The notes under the pieces: model-generated
Databases searched by the model: none
The model's input: the letters and a program-made list of their open reading frames with translations, nothing else
Told to the model about the DNA's origin: nothing
DNA from: Pseudomonas_T sp032052615
Lineage (GTDB): Bacteria > Pseudomonadota > Gammaproteobacteria > Pseudomonadales > Pseudomonadaceae
DNA length: 59,291 nt
Reading direction: 5' to 3'
Assembly (NCBI GenBank): GCA_032052615.1
Contig: DAMBWF010000015.1
Coordinates: forward strand, 1 to 59,291
Part shown: piece by piece, positions 44,620-53,481 of the stretch
Layout of the letters: each line of letters opens with the position of its first letter
Numbering within the stretch: the first letter of the stretch is position 1
Position numbers and translations under genes: made by a program

Positions 44620-45588
44620 ATGAAATTGAAGCGTTTGATGGCGGCTCTCGCCTTCGCCAGCACCGGCGTAAGCGCGGTCGGCGCGTTCGCCGCCATCGAT
44701 CCGGCTCTGCCGACCTATGAAAAGTCCACCGGGGTCTCCGGCAACCTGTCCAGCGTGGGCTCCGACTCCCTGGCCAACCTCATGACCCTGTGGGCCGAGG
44801 AATACAAGAAGCTCTATCCGAACGTCAACATTCAGATCCAGGCCGCCGGCTCGTCCACCGCGCCGCCGGCGCTCACCGAGGGCACCGCCAACCTCGGCCC
44901 GATGAGCCGCACCATGAAGGACAACGAGCTGCAGGCCTTCGAGGAAAAATACGGCTACAAGCCGACCCCGGTGCCGGTGGCCATCGACGCCCTCGCCGTG
45001 TTCGTGCACAAGGACAACCCGATCAAGAGCCTGGACCTGGCCCAGGTGGACGCGATCTTCTCCAGCAACCGCCTGTGTGGCGGCGAGAAGGACATCAAGA
45101 CCTGGGGCGACGTGGGCCTGACCGGCGAGTGGGCGAACAAGCCGATCCAACTGTTCGGCCGCAACTCGGTGTCCGGCACCTACGGCTACTTCAAGGAAGA
45201 AGCCCTGTGCAAGGGTGACTTCAAGGCCAACGTCAACGAGCAGCCCGGCTCGGCCTCGGTGGTGCAGTCCATCTCCAGCACCGTCAATGCCATCGGCTAC
45301 TCCGGTATCGGCTACAAGACCGCCAGCGTGCGCGCCGTGCCTCTGTCCAAGAAGGGCGGCGAAGTCGAGGAGGCCAGCGAGGCCAACGCGCTGTCCGGCA
45401 AGTATCCCCTGGCGCGCTTCTTCTACGTCTACGTGAACAAGGCGCCGAACAAGCCGCTGGACCCGCTGGAAGCCCAGTTCCTGAAGATGGTGCTGTCCAA
45501 GCAGGGCCAGGAAGTGGTGGTGAAGGACGGTTACATCCCGCTGCCGGTCAAGGTGGTGGAAAAAGCCCGCAAGGACCTGGGCCTGTAA
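44620..45588 (+). CDS. pstS: phosphate-binding protein of the Pst transporter
   Basis: A 322-residue periplasmic phosphate-binding protein with a Sec signal peptide (1-25). Ligand-site segments are GSDSLANLMTLW, AAGSSTAPPALTEG (about 70-83), GPMSRTMKDNE and GRNSVSGTYGYFKE (about 180-193). It delivers phosphate to PstCA and, as in P. aeruginosa, is probably abundant under phosphate limitation. A Pho box drives it, and a separate hairpin and Pho box separate it from pstC, so it can be expressed at a higher level. Confidence 0.94.
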   Translation: MKLKRLMAALAFASTGVSAVGAFAAIDPALPTYEKSTGVSGNLSSVGSDSLANLMTLWAEEYKKLYPNVNIQIQAAGSSTAPPALTEGTANLGPMSRTMKDNELQAFEEKYGYKPTPVPVAIDALAVFVHKDNPIKSLDLAQVDAIFSSNRLCGGEKDIKTWGDVGLTGEWANKPIQLFGRNSVSGTYGYFKEEALCKGDFKANVNEQPGSASVVQSISSTVNAIGYSGIGYKTASVRAVPLSKKGGEVEEASEANALSGKYPLARFFYVYVNKAPNKPLDPLEAQFLKMVLSKQGQEVVVKDGYIPLPVKVVEKARKDLGL

Positions 45589-45616
45589 ACGCCGCCGGGC
45601 AGGGAAGCCCGAGGAC

Positions 45617-45647
45617 ACGCCCGCCGCTCCCCGACAGTGGCGGGCGT
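45617..45647 (+). terminator. hairpin between pstS and pstC
   Basis: ACGCCCGCC and GGCGGGCGT with a 13-nt loop, 28 nt past the pstS stop. Probably a partial terminator that keeps pstS expression above pstCAB. Confidence 0.55.
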
Positions 45648-45651
45648 CGTC

Positions 45652-45691
45652 GCGTCATCGCTGTGTAATGTTTCTGTCACACACCTGCACT
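45652..45691 (+). promoter_or_regulatory. second Pho box, upstream of pstC
   Basis: Heptamers GCGTCAT, GTGTAAT and CTGTCAC (then CTGCACT) sit at 11-bp intervals. TAGGGT begins at 45691, 10 nt after CTGTCAC, reproducing the pstS promoter geometry. Confidence 0.72.
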
Positions 45692-45724
45692 AGGGTGTGC
45701 GCACATGAATGACGGGCTCCGACC

Positions 45725-47980
45725 ATGACCGCTTCTCAGAATTCGCATCGGCTGGATTTCAACACGCCGGCCCTGCAGCGCAAGCGCCGCGTTCGCGCCT
45801 TCAAGGACCGCCTGGCACGCTGGTACGTGTCGATCGGCGGGCTGGCGGTGCTCGGCACCATCACCTTGATCTTCTTCTACCTCGCCCATGTCGTGCTGCC
45901 GATCTTCCAGGGCGCCGAGTTGACCGCCCGGCAGCCGCTGCGACCGGCCTGGCTGGCGGCGGACGACACGCCGCTGCTGTTGACCCTCGAGGAACAGAAC
46001 CAGGTGGCGATGCGCCTGGACCGCCAGGGCCACCTGCAATTCTTCGCCCTCAAGGACGGCGCCGCCCTGCAGCGCCTGCAACTGCCGATCCCCGAGGGCG
46101 CCCGCATCGTCTCGGTGGCCGAGGACCAGCCCGGCAGCCGCCGCGCCCTGGTCGGCCTGTCCGACGGCCGCGCCCTGGCCTTCCAGGTCAACTACAAGGT
46201 CACCTACCCGGACAACCACAAGACCATCGCTCCCGAGCTGAGCTACCCCCTGGGCGAGACCCCGGTGGTGCTCGATCCCAAGGGCCGGCCGCTGGAGCAC
46301 GTGGCCCTGAGCCTGGACGGCGCCTCGCTGTTCGTCGGCGCCGCCACCGGCAGCGAGCTGCACGCCCTGACCCTGGAGAAGCGCAGCAACCTGCTGACCG
46401 GCGAGGACTCCCTGGAAGAGACCCGCCTGGACCTGCCGCAGATCGCCGACCCGATCCGGGCGATCTTCATCGACCCGCGCCAACTGTGGCTGTACGTGAT
46501 CAACGGCAACGCCACCGCCGATGTCTTCGACCTGCGCCGCAAGGCCCTCAACGGCCGCTACAGCCTGCTCGACGGCGACGCCCGGGTCACCGCCGCGAGC
46601 CCATTGCTGGGCGGCATTTCCCTGATGATCGGCGACTCCACCGGCGGCATCCGCCAGTGGTTCATGGTCCGCGACAAGCACGGCAAGTCGGTGCTCGCGC
46701 CGATCCGCGAGTTCCGCCTGGGCGACGCGCCCATCACCCAGATCCTTCCCGAGGAGCGCCGCAAGGGCTTCCTCGCCCTGGACGAGAAGGGCGCCCTGGG
46801 GATCTTCCATAGCACCGCCCACCGCACCCTGCTGACCCAGCCGGTGCTGGATGGCGCCGGCCTCGGCGCGCTGTCGCCACGGGCCAACCGCCTGCTGCTG
46901 GAGCGAAACGGGACGTTACTGCCTCTGATCATCCGCAACCCGCACCCGGAAATTTCCTGGAGCGCGCTGTGGGGCAAGGTCTGGTACGAGAGCTACGACG
47001 AGCCGCGCTACATCTGGCAATCCACCTCGGCCAACGGCGACTTCGAGCCCAAGCTGAGCCTCTCGCCGCTGACCTTCGGCACCCTCAAGGCGGCCTTCTA
47101 CGCCATGCTCATGGCCACGCCCCTGGCCATCGCCGCGGCCATCTACACCGCCTATTTCATGGCGCCGCGCATGCGCCGCAAGGTGAAGCCGGTGATCGAG
47201 CTGATGGAGGCGCTGCCGACGGTAATCCTCGGTTTCTTCGCCGGGTTGTTCCTCGCGCCGTACGTGGAAGGCCACCTGCCGGGCATCTTCAGCCTGCTGC
47301 TGCTGATGCCCATCGGCATCCTGCTGGCCGCCTACGGCTGGAGCCGGCTGCCGGAGTCCGTGCGCCTGCGGGTCCCGGACGGCTGGGAGGCGGCGCTGCT
47401 GATCCCGGTGGTGCTGCTGGTGGGCGCCTTCGCCTTGTCCATGAGCGGCCACTTGGAGAATGCCCTGTTCAACGGCGACATGCGCGTCTGGCTGCACGAT
47501 CACGGCATCCCCTTCGACCAGCGCAACGCCCTGGTGGTGGGCCTGGCCATGGGCTTCGCGGTAATCCCGAACATCTTCTCCATCGCCGAGGACGCGGTGT
47601 TCAGCGTGCCCCGCAGCCTGACCTTCGGCTCCCTGGCCCTGGGCGCCACCCCCTGGCAGACCCTCACCCGGGTGGTGCTGCTCACCGCCAGCCCGGGCAT
47701 CTTCTCGGCGCTGATGATCGGCATGGGCCGCGCCGTGGGCGAGACCATGATCGTGCTGATGGCCACCGGCAACACGCCGATCATGGACATCAACATCTTC
47801 GAGGGCCTGCGTACCCTGGCGGCCAACGTGGCGGTGGAGATGCCCGAGTCCGAGGTGGGCAGCAGCCATTACCGCGTGCTGTTCCTCGCCGCCCTGGTGC
47901 TGCTGAGCTTCACCTTCGTCATGAACACCCTGGCGGAGCTGATCCGCACCCGGCTGCGCAAGAAATATGCGTCGCTATGA
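45725..47980 (+). CDS. pstC: phosphate ABC transporter permease, long Pseudomonas form
   Basis: A 751-residue PstC-like permease. One N-terminal transmembrane helix (about 36-58) is followed by a large beta-propeller-like domain (about 70-430; repeated strands such as DRQGHLQFFALKDG and DSTGGIRQWFMVRDKHGK). The C-terminal permease has about six helices (FGTLKAAFYAMLMATPLAIAAAIYTAYFM, and LGATPWQTLTRVVL as the EAA loop). Enteric PstC is about 320 residues; the extra domain is usual in pseudomonads. Forms the channel with PstA. Confidence 0.9.
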   Translation: MTASQNSHRLDFNTPALQRKRRVRAFKDRLARWYVSIGGLAVLGTITLIFFYLAHVVLPIFQGAELTARQPLRPAWLAADDTPLLLTLEEQNQVAMRLDRQGHLQFFALKDGAALQRLQLPIPEGARIVSVAEDQPGSRRALVGLSDGRALAFQVNYKVTYPDNHKTIAPELSYPLGETPVVLDPKGRPLEHVALSLDGASLFVGAATGSELHALTLEKRSNLLTGEDSLEETRLDLPQIADPIRAIFIDPRQLWLYVINGNATADVFDLRRKALNGRYSLLDGDARVTAASPLLGGISLMIGDSTGGIRQWFMVRDKHGKSVLAPIREFRLGDAPITQILPEERRKGFLALDEKGALGIFHSTAHRTLLTQPVLDGAGLGALSPRANRLLLERNGTLLPLIIRNPHPEISWSALWGKVWYESYDEPRYIWQSTSANGDFEPKLSLSPLTFGTLKAAFYAMLMATPLAIAAAIYTAYFMAPRMRRKVKPVIELMEALPTVILGFFAGLFLAPYVEGHLPGIFSLLLLMPIGILLAAYGWSRLPESVRLRVPDGWEAALLIPVVLLVGAFALSMSGHLENALFNGDMRVWLHDHGIPFDQRNALVVGLAMGFAVIPNIFSIAEDAVFSVPRSLTFGSLALGATPWQTLTRVVLLTASPGIFSALMIGMGRAVGETMIVLMATGNTPIMDINIFEGLRTLAANVAVEMPESEVGSSHYRVLFLAALVLLSFTFVMNTLAELIRTRLRKKYASL

Positions 47981-48050
47981 TTCCCCGCCCCCGGTGGGCC
48001 TTTCCGCTGACACGCGGCCGTCGTCCGGCCCGGCACAAGGTGAGCGAGCA

Positions 48051-49721
48051 GTGAAACGAGACTCCCTGACGAACTGGTTCAAGAGCGGCGCGCCCTGGGT
48101 CTGGCTGAACGCCGGCGCGGTATCCATCGCGGTGATCATGACCCTCGGCCTGCTGGCGGTGATCGCCGTGCGGGGGTTCGGCCACTTCTGGCCGGCCGAC
48201 GTGCTGGAGGCCGAATACCGCGTGCCCGGCCAGGCGCCCAAGGTGCTCGCCGGCGAGCGGGTGGAGGCCGAGCAGGTGCCCCGGGCGCGCCTGGCGGCGG
48301 CCGGGCTGCCGGTGCGGGCGGACGGCGGCGAGTTCATGACCCGTGAGTTGCTCAAGGTGGGCAACCGCGACCTGTACGGCGCCGACTTCAGTTGGGTGGT
48401 GGGCGAATGGCTGGGCGACATGCACCGGCCAGCCGAGCTGATGGTGCTGGAGCGTCGCGACTGGGGCAATTTCTACGGTTACCTGGTGGAAGTCCGGGAA
48501 AACGGCCAGCGGGTCGCCGAGGGCCCCGCCGCCTGGGACGAGCTGCAAGGCCGGCTGCAGCGGGTCGAGGCCCTCCACGACCAGTTGCGCCAAGTGCAGA
48601 AGGGCGAGATCGGTCGGGTCAACCACGCCTTGGAACGGCTGCGCCTGGACGGCCGTCGCCTGGAACTGCAAGGCAAGCTGGACGCCGCCGCCCAGGCCGA
48701 CCTGGCCGCCGAGCGGGCTCGCTGGTCGGCCCAGTACCAAGAGCTGGAGAAACGCCTGGCGGAACTGAGCCAGGCCTACGACCGCGACAGCCTGGTGGTG
48801 CGCACCGCCGACGGCCGCGACCAGGAAATCCGCCTGGGCAAGATCGTCCGCGCCTACCGGCCCAATGCCATGTCGCTGCCGCAGAAGTTCGCCTTCTACT
48901 TCGTCAAGCTGTGGGAATTCGTCAGCGACGAGCCCCGGGAAGCCAACACCGAGGGCGGCGTGTTCCCGGCCATCTTCGGCACCGTGATGATGACCCTGCT
49001 GATGGCGGTGATCGTCACCCCGTTCGGCGTGATGGCGGCCATTTACCTGCGCGAATACGCTCGCCAGGGGCCGATGACCCGGATCATCCGCATCGCCGTG
49101 AACAACCTGGCCGGGGTGCCCGCCATCGTCTACGGCGTGTTCGGCCTGGGCTTCTTCGTCTACGTGCTGGGCGGCTCCCTGGACCGGCTGTTCTTCCCCG
49201 AGGCCGCGCCGGCGCCCACCTTCGGCACCCCCGGCCTGCTGTGGGCCTCCCTGACCCTGGCGATCCTCGCCGTGCCGGTGGTGATTGTCGCCACCGAGGA
49301 AGGCCTGGCGCGCATCCCCCGCAGCCTGCGGGAGGGCTCCCTGGCCCTGGGCGCGACCAAGGCCGAGACCCTCTGGAAAGTGGTGCTGCCGATGGCCAGC
49401 CCGGCGATGATGACCGGCCTGATCCTGGCGGTGGCTCGCGCCGCCGGCGAGGTGGCGCCGCTGATGCTGGTGGGCGTGGTCAAGCTGGCGCCGAGCCTGC
49501 CGGTGGACGGCAACTACCCGTACCTGCACCTGGACCAGAAGATCATGCACCTGGGCTTCCACATCTACGACGTCGGCTTCCAGAGCCCCAACGTCGAGGC
49601 CGCGCGGCCCCTGGTGTACGCCACCGCGCTGCTGCTGGTGCTGGTGATCGCCCTGCTCAACCTCAGCGCGGTGTTCATCCGCAACCACCTGCGCGAGAAA
49701 TACAAGGCGCTGGATCATTGA
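48051..49721 (+). CDS. pstA: phosphate ABC transporter permease PstA, long form
   Basis: A 556-residue PstA-like permease starting at GTG, where the conserved N-terminus KRDSLTNWFKSGAP begins. It has one N-terminal helix (about 20-45) and an extracytoplasmic region with a coiled coil (about 165-235, Glu/Arg/Leu rich). The transport domain follows (about 290-550; GTVMMTLLMAVIVTPFGVMAAIYL and GATKAETLWKVVLP as the EAA loop). The start choice leaves a 70-nt gap after pstC; an in-frame ATG overlapping pstC exists but adds unlikely residues. Confidence 0.88.
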   Translation: MKRDSLTNWFKSGAPWVWLNAGAVSIAVIMTLGLLAVIAVRGFGHFWPADVLEAEYRVPGQAPKVLAGERVEAEQVPRARLAAAGLPVRADGGEFMTRELLKVGNRDLYGADFSWVVGEWLGDMHRPAELMVLERRDWGNFYGYLVEVRENGQRVAEGPAAWDELQGRLQRVEALHDQLRQVQKGEIGRVNHALERLRLDGRRLELQGKLDAAAQADLAAERARWSAQYQELEKRLAELSQAYDRDSLVVRTADGRDQEIRLGKIVRAYRPNAMSLPQKFAFYFVKLWEFVSDEPREANTEGGVFPAIFGTVMMTLLMAVIVTPFGVMAAIYLREYARQGPMTRIIRIAVNNLAGVPAIVYGVFGLGFFVYVLGGSLDRLFFPEAAPAPTFGTPGLLWASLTLAILAVPVVIVATEEGLARIPRSLREGSLALGATKAETLWKVVLPMASPAMMTGLILAVARAAGEVAPLMLVGVVKLAPSLPVDGNYPYLHLDQKIMHLGFHIYDVGFQSPNVEAARPLVYATALLLVLVIALLNLSAVFIRNHLREKYKALDH

Positions 49722-49770
49722 TCGAGCCGCGGGCCGGCCGTGCCGGCCCCGCGTTCCCACGGAGACACAC

Positions 49771-50601
49771 ATGGCAGATTTGCACACTCGTCCTCTCGAC
49801 ATGGCGGCCCTTGGCCGTGGCAAGCAGAACCTGCGCCTGGCCGACGAGGCGGTGGCCCTGGAAGTACCCGGGCTGAACCTGTTCTACGGCGAGAAGCAGG
49901 CCCTGTACGACGTCGCCCTGAACATCCCCAAGCGGCGGGTGACCGCCTTCATCGGCCCTTCCGGCTGCGGCAAGTCGACCCTGCTGCGCACCTTCAACCG
50001 GATGAACGACCTGGTGGACGGTTGCCGCGTGGACGGCCAGATCCTCCTCGACGGCCACGACATCTACCGCAAGGGCGAGGACGTGGCCGAGCTGCGCCGG
50101 CGCGTCGGCATGGTGTTTCAGAAGCCCAACCCGTTCCCCAAGAGCATCTACGAGAATGTGGTCTACGGCCTGCGCATCCAAGGCATCAACCAGAAGCGCG
50201 TGCTCGACGAGGCGGTGGAATGGGCGCTCAAGAGCGCCGCGCTGTGGGACGAAGTGAAGGACCGCCTGCACGAGTCGGCCCTGGGTCTCTCCGGCGGCCA
50301 ACAGCAGCGCCTGGTGATCGCCCGCACCGTGGCGGTGCAGCCGGAAGTGCTGCTGCTGGACGAGCCCTGCTCGGCCCTGGACCCCATCTCCACCCTCAAG
50401 GTGGAAGAGCTGATCTACGAGCTGAAGGCCAACTACACCATCGTCATCGTCACCCACAACATGCAGCAGGCCGCGCGGGTCTCCGACTACACCGCGTTCA
50501 TGTACATGGGCAAGCTGATCGAATACGGCGACACCGACACCCTGTTCACCAACCCGGCGAAAAAACACACCGAGGACTACATCACCGGGCGCTATGGTTG
50601 A
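49771..50601 (+). CDS. pstB: phosphate ABC transporter ATP-binding protein
   Basis: A 276-residue ATPase with Walker A GPSGCGKST (about 66-74), Q-loop VFQKPNPFPKSIYENV, signature LSGGQQQR and Walker B LLLDEPCSALDPISTLKVEEL. The PstB-specific FNRMNDL segment is present. It powers PstCA and takes part with PhoU in phosphate signalling to PhoR. Confidence 0.94.
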   Translation: MADLHTRPLDMAALGRGKQNLRLADEAVALEVPGLNLFYGEKQALYDVALNIPKRRVTAFIGPSGCGKSTLLRTFNRMNDLVDGCRVDGQILLDGHDIYRKGEDVAELRRRVGMVFQKPNPFPKSIYENVVYGLRIQGINQKRVLDEAVEWALKSAALWDEVKDRLHESALGLSGGQQQRLVIARTVAVQPEVLLLDEPCSALDPISTLKVEELIYELKANYTIVIVTHNMQQAARVSDYTAFMYMGKLIEYGDTDTLFTNPAKKHTEDYITGRYG

Positions 50602-50619
50602 CCGTATACCTCCGATCCG

Positions 50620-50643
50620 GCGAGGGCCCCGGCCCTCGCGCCT
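50620..50643 (+). terminator. hairpin between pstB and phoU
   Basis: GCGAGGGCC, CC loop, GGCCCTCGC, then GCC and four T. A probable partial terminator, which would lower phoU expression relative to pstB. Confidence 0.6.
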
Positions 50644-50682
50644 TTTCAGTGACCCCGTGACACGCGGCCCATGGAGCTCGCC

Positions 50683-51411
50683 ATGATCAACACAGACAGC
50701 CTCACCCATCACATCTCCCAGCAGTTCAACGCCGAACTGGAAGAGGTGCGCAGCCACCTCCTGGCGATGGGCGGGCTGGTGGAAAAGCAGGTCAACGACG
50801 CGGTCACCGCGCTGATCGAGGCCGACTCGGGCCTGGCCCAGCAGGTCCGCGAGATCGACGAACAGACCAATCAGATGGAGCGCAACATCGACGAGGAATG
50901 CCTGCGCATCCTCGCCCGCCGGCAACCGGCGGCTTCCGACCTGCGCCTGATCATCAGCATCTCCAAGTCGGTGATCGATCTGGAGCGGATCGGCGACGAG
51001 GCTTCGAAGATCGCCCGCCGCGCTCTGCAGCTCTGCGAGGAGGGCGAGTCGCCCCGGGGCTACGTCGAGGTGCGCCATATCGGCGACCAGGTGCGCAAGA
51101 TGGTCCAGGAAGCCCTGGACGCCTTCGCCCGCTTCGACGCCGACCTGGCCCTGGCGGTGGCCCAGTACGACAAGACCGTCGACCGCGAGTACAAGACCGC
51201 CCTGCGCGAACTGGTCACCTACATGATGGAAGACCCGCGCTCCATCTCCCGGGTACTCAGCGTGATCTGGGCGCTGCGCTCCCTGGAGCGCATCGGCGAC
51301 CACGCGCGCAACATCGCCGAACTGGTGATCTACCTGGTACGCGGCACCGACGTACGGCACCTGGGCCTGGCCCGCATGGAGCAGGAAGTTCAGGGTCCGC
51401 CGGAAAATTGA
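50683..51411 (+). CDS. phoU: phosphate signalling regulator PhoU
   Basis: A 242-residue all-helical protein with two PhoU repeats (about 15-110 and 120-220), each with the metal-binding DLERIGDEASKIA / SLERIGDHARNIAEL motif. ATG at 50683 is chosen over 50671 because TGGAG lies seven to eight bases upstream of it and the length then equals that of P. aeruginosa PhoU. It silences PhoR-PhoB when phosphate is sufficient. Confidence 0.92.
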   Translation: MINTDSLTHHISQQFNAELEEVRSHLLAMGGLVEKQVNDAVTALIEADSGLAQQVREIDEQTNQMERNIDEECLRILARRQPAASDLRLIISISKSVIDLERIGDEASKIARRALQLCEEGESPRGYVEVRHIGDQVRKMVQEALDAFARFDADLALAVAQYDKTVDREYKTALRELVTYMMEDPRSISRVLSVIWALRSLERIGDHARNIAELVIYLVRGTDVRHLGLARMEQEVQGPPEN

Positions 51412-51509
51412 GCGCGGGCCGGCGCGGGTTTCGCCGCGCCGGTCGAACAAGCTTGGCAAAGCGCCACCCGCCCGGACTATGCTTAGCTCGTTTTTCGTAG
51501 GAGCGGTCG

Positions 51510-52415
51510 ATGAGCAAAGTCAATGTGTTGGTGGTGGACGACGCGTCCTTCATCCGGGATCTGGTCAAGAAGGGCCTACGCGACCATTTCCCCGGCATCC
51601 AGATCGAAGAAGCCACCAATGGCCGCAAGGCCCAGCAGATGCTCGCGCGCCAGCCCGCCGACCTGATCCTCTGCGATTGGGAGATGCCGGAGATGTCCGG
51701 GCTGGAGCTGCTCACCTGGTGCCGCCAGCAGGACGAGCTGAAGAAGGTGCCGTTCATCATGGTCACCAGCCGTGGCGACAAGGAGAACGTGGTCCAGGCG
51801 ATCCAGGCGGGGGTCAGCGACTTCATCGGCAAGCCGTTCTCCAACGACCAGCTCACCAGCAAGGTGAAGAAGGCCCTGAGCCGCGCCGGCAAGCTCGCCG
51901 CCCTGACCAGCTCGGCGCCGAAGATGCTCAGCAGTGGCGCCTTCGCCAACGACTCCCTCGCCGCGCTCACCGGCGGCAAGGCGGAAGTGGTCAAGAGCGC
52001 CGGCCCGGCGCTGGCGCCGGCCTTCCAGCCCGCCGCCGCGCCGAAGCCGGCGGCCAGCCCCGCCGGACCGGCCAGCGGCGGCCGTGGCCAGGCGCAACTG
52101 CGCCTGCCCTCCGGCGTGCTGGGCTGCGTGATCAAGGCCCTCAGCCTCAAGGACGCGCACCTGGTGGTGCGACGGGGCGAGCCGTTACCCCAGGTGCTGG
52201 AGAGCGCGGTACTGGACCTCGAACAGGGCGAGGGCGGCGAGGTGGCGCGGCTCAACGGCTACCTGCACGCCATCGCCGCGCTGGAGCCCAAGCCCGACAG
52301 CGAATGGCTGCAACTCACCTTCCGCTTCGTCGACCGCGACCCGCAGAAACTCGACTACCTGTCCCGGTTGATCGCCCGGGGCACCGCCCAGAAGCACTTC
52401 AGCCCCGGCGCCTGA
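51510..52415 (+). CDS. response regulator with uncharacterised C-terminal domain
   Basis: A 301-residue protein with an N-terminal receiver domain (1-125). Acidic pocket Asp10/Asp11, phospho-acceptor Asp56 in ILCDWEMPEM, switch residues VTSRG and Lys in GKPFS. An Ala/Pro-rich linker (about 165-195) is followed by a C-terminal domain with PilZ-like hints only (RLPSGVLGCVIKAL, VARLNGYLHAIAAL). No DNA-binding domain is evident. It occupies the place of PA5364 after phoU. Partner kinase and output are unknown. Confidence 0.8.
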   Translation: MSKVNVLVVDDASFIRDLVKKGLRDHFPGIQIEEATNGRKAQQMLARQPADLILCDWEMPEMSGLELLTWCRQQDELKKVPFIMVTSRGDKENVVQAIQAGVSDFIGKPFSNDQLTSKVKKALSRAGKLAALTSSAPKMLSSGAFANDSLAALTGGKAEVVKSAGPALAPAFQPAAAPKPAASPAGPASGGRGQAQLRLPSGVLGCVIKALSLKDAHLVVRRGEPLPQVLESAVLDLEQGEGGEVARLNGYLHAIAALEPKPDSEWLQLTFRFVDRDPQKLDYLSRLIARGTAQKHFSPGA

Positions 52416-52485
52416 ACCCGCCTCGACAACCGGCGCCCCGTCGGTCGTTCGAGGCTGGTAGGCTTTGCGCCGGTTTTTACCTGTG

Positions 52486-53367
52486 ATGACCATGCCCCGA
52501 CGCCTGAGCCTCCTCTGCCTCGCCTTCGTCGCATCGCCCGTGCTGGCGGGGTTCTACAAGACCGTCGACGCCAACGGCGTGGTCACCTACGGCAACCGCC
52601 AGGGGGTGGCCAGCGTCCAGGCGCCCGGCGTGGGATCGCCCGCCGCGGGATCGTCCGCCGCGGGATCGTCCGTGGCCGCTTCGACGACCCGCTTCGCCCA
52701 GCAGCGCGACGCCCTCTACGGTGCCATGGACATCGACCCCGAGCAGAAGCGCCTGAATGCCGGCCTGCCGGCCGCCGAGGTGGCGGAACCCGAACCCACC
52801 GGGCCGGGCGGGGTGACCCTGGCCATGCTGCTGCAACGCGACCTGGAACAATTGCTGCGGGATACCGCGCCGTCTCCGGCCGAGCCGCCCCCGAGCGCCG
52901 ACGGTGGCTACCGCTACCCGCTGCCCTGGGTCGGCGGCCCGTTCCGCATCAGCCAGGGCGCCAACGGCGGTTTCAGTCACCACACCGCCAAAAGCCGCTA
53001 TGCCCTGGACATCTCGATGCCCGAGGGCACGCCGATTGTCGCCGCCCGCGCCGGCCGGGTGCTCACGGTGCGCAACGATCAGGTCGGCCGCGAGGGCGAC
53101 CCCTCCGGCAACCACGTGCGCATCCTGCACCGGGACGGCACCATGAGCGTCTACCTGCATCTCCAGCCGGGCTCGGTGGCGGTGCGCGAAGGGCAACTGG
53201 TGGAGATGGGCACGCCCCTGGCCCGCTCCGGCAACACCGGGCACAGCACCGGCCCGCACCTGCACTTCGTGGTGCAGCGCAACGTCGGCAACCGCGTCGA
53301 GTCGATCCCCTTCGAATTCGCCGAGCCGGTCGGCGTGCTACCCAGCTTCGCCCTGGGCAAACAGTGA
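52486..53367 (+). CDS. M23 (LytM) peptidase with DUF4124 domain, paralogue 1
   Basis: A roughly 293-residue exported protein: signal peptide (1-22), DUF4124-like segment GFYKTVDANGVVTYGNRQG, an Ala/Gly/Ser linker encoded by a 15-bp repeat, and a C-terminal M23 domain. Zinc ligands are visible as GFSHHTAKSRYALDI (His/Asp) and GPHLHF. Probably a periplasmic peptidoglycan endopeptidase. The start could be 52486 or 52492; neither has a strong ribosome site. The next gene is a paralogue. Confidence 0.83.
   Translation: MTMPRRLSLLCLAFVASPVLAGFYKTVDANGVVTYGNRQGVASVQAPGVGSPAAGSSAAGSSVAASTTRFAQQRDALYGAMDIDPEQKRLNAGLPAAEVAEPEPTGPGGVTLAMLLQRDLEQLLRDTAPSPAEPPPSADGGYRYPLPWVGGPFRISQGANGGFSHHTAKSRYALDISMPEGTPIVAARAGRVLTVRNDQVGREGDPSGNHVRILHRDGTMSVYLHLQPGSVAVREGQLVEMGTPLARSGNTGHSTGPHLHFVVQRNVGNRVESIPFEFAEPVGVLPSFALGKQ
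52632..52676 (+). repeat. three 15-bp repeats encoding a Gly-Ser-Ala linker
   Basis: Three copies of GGGATCGTCCGCCGC (with one to two changes) inside the M23 gene encode GSPAA, GSSAA and GSSVA in the linker after the DUF4124 segment. Copy number could vary without frameshift. Confidence 0.75.
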
Positions 53368-53481
53368 TCCACGCCACATCCGCGCCGCGCCCGGGGCTCG
53401 TCTGACGGCTGGCGTCTCGCTCGGCGCAAGATGCGCTGCTAGGCTTGCCTCCCAACCCGTTTCTACGAAGCACCAACGGCC

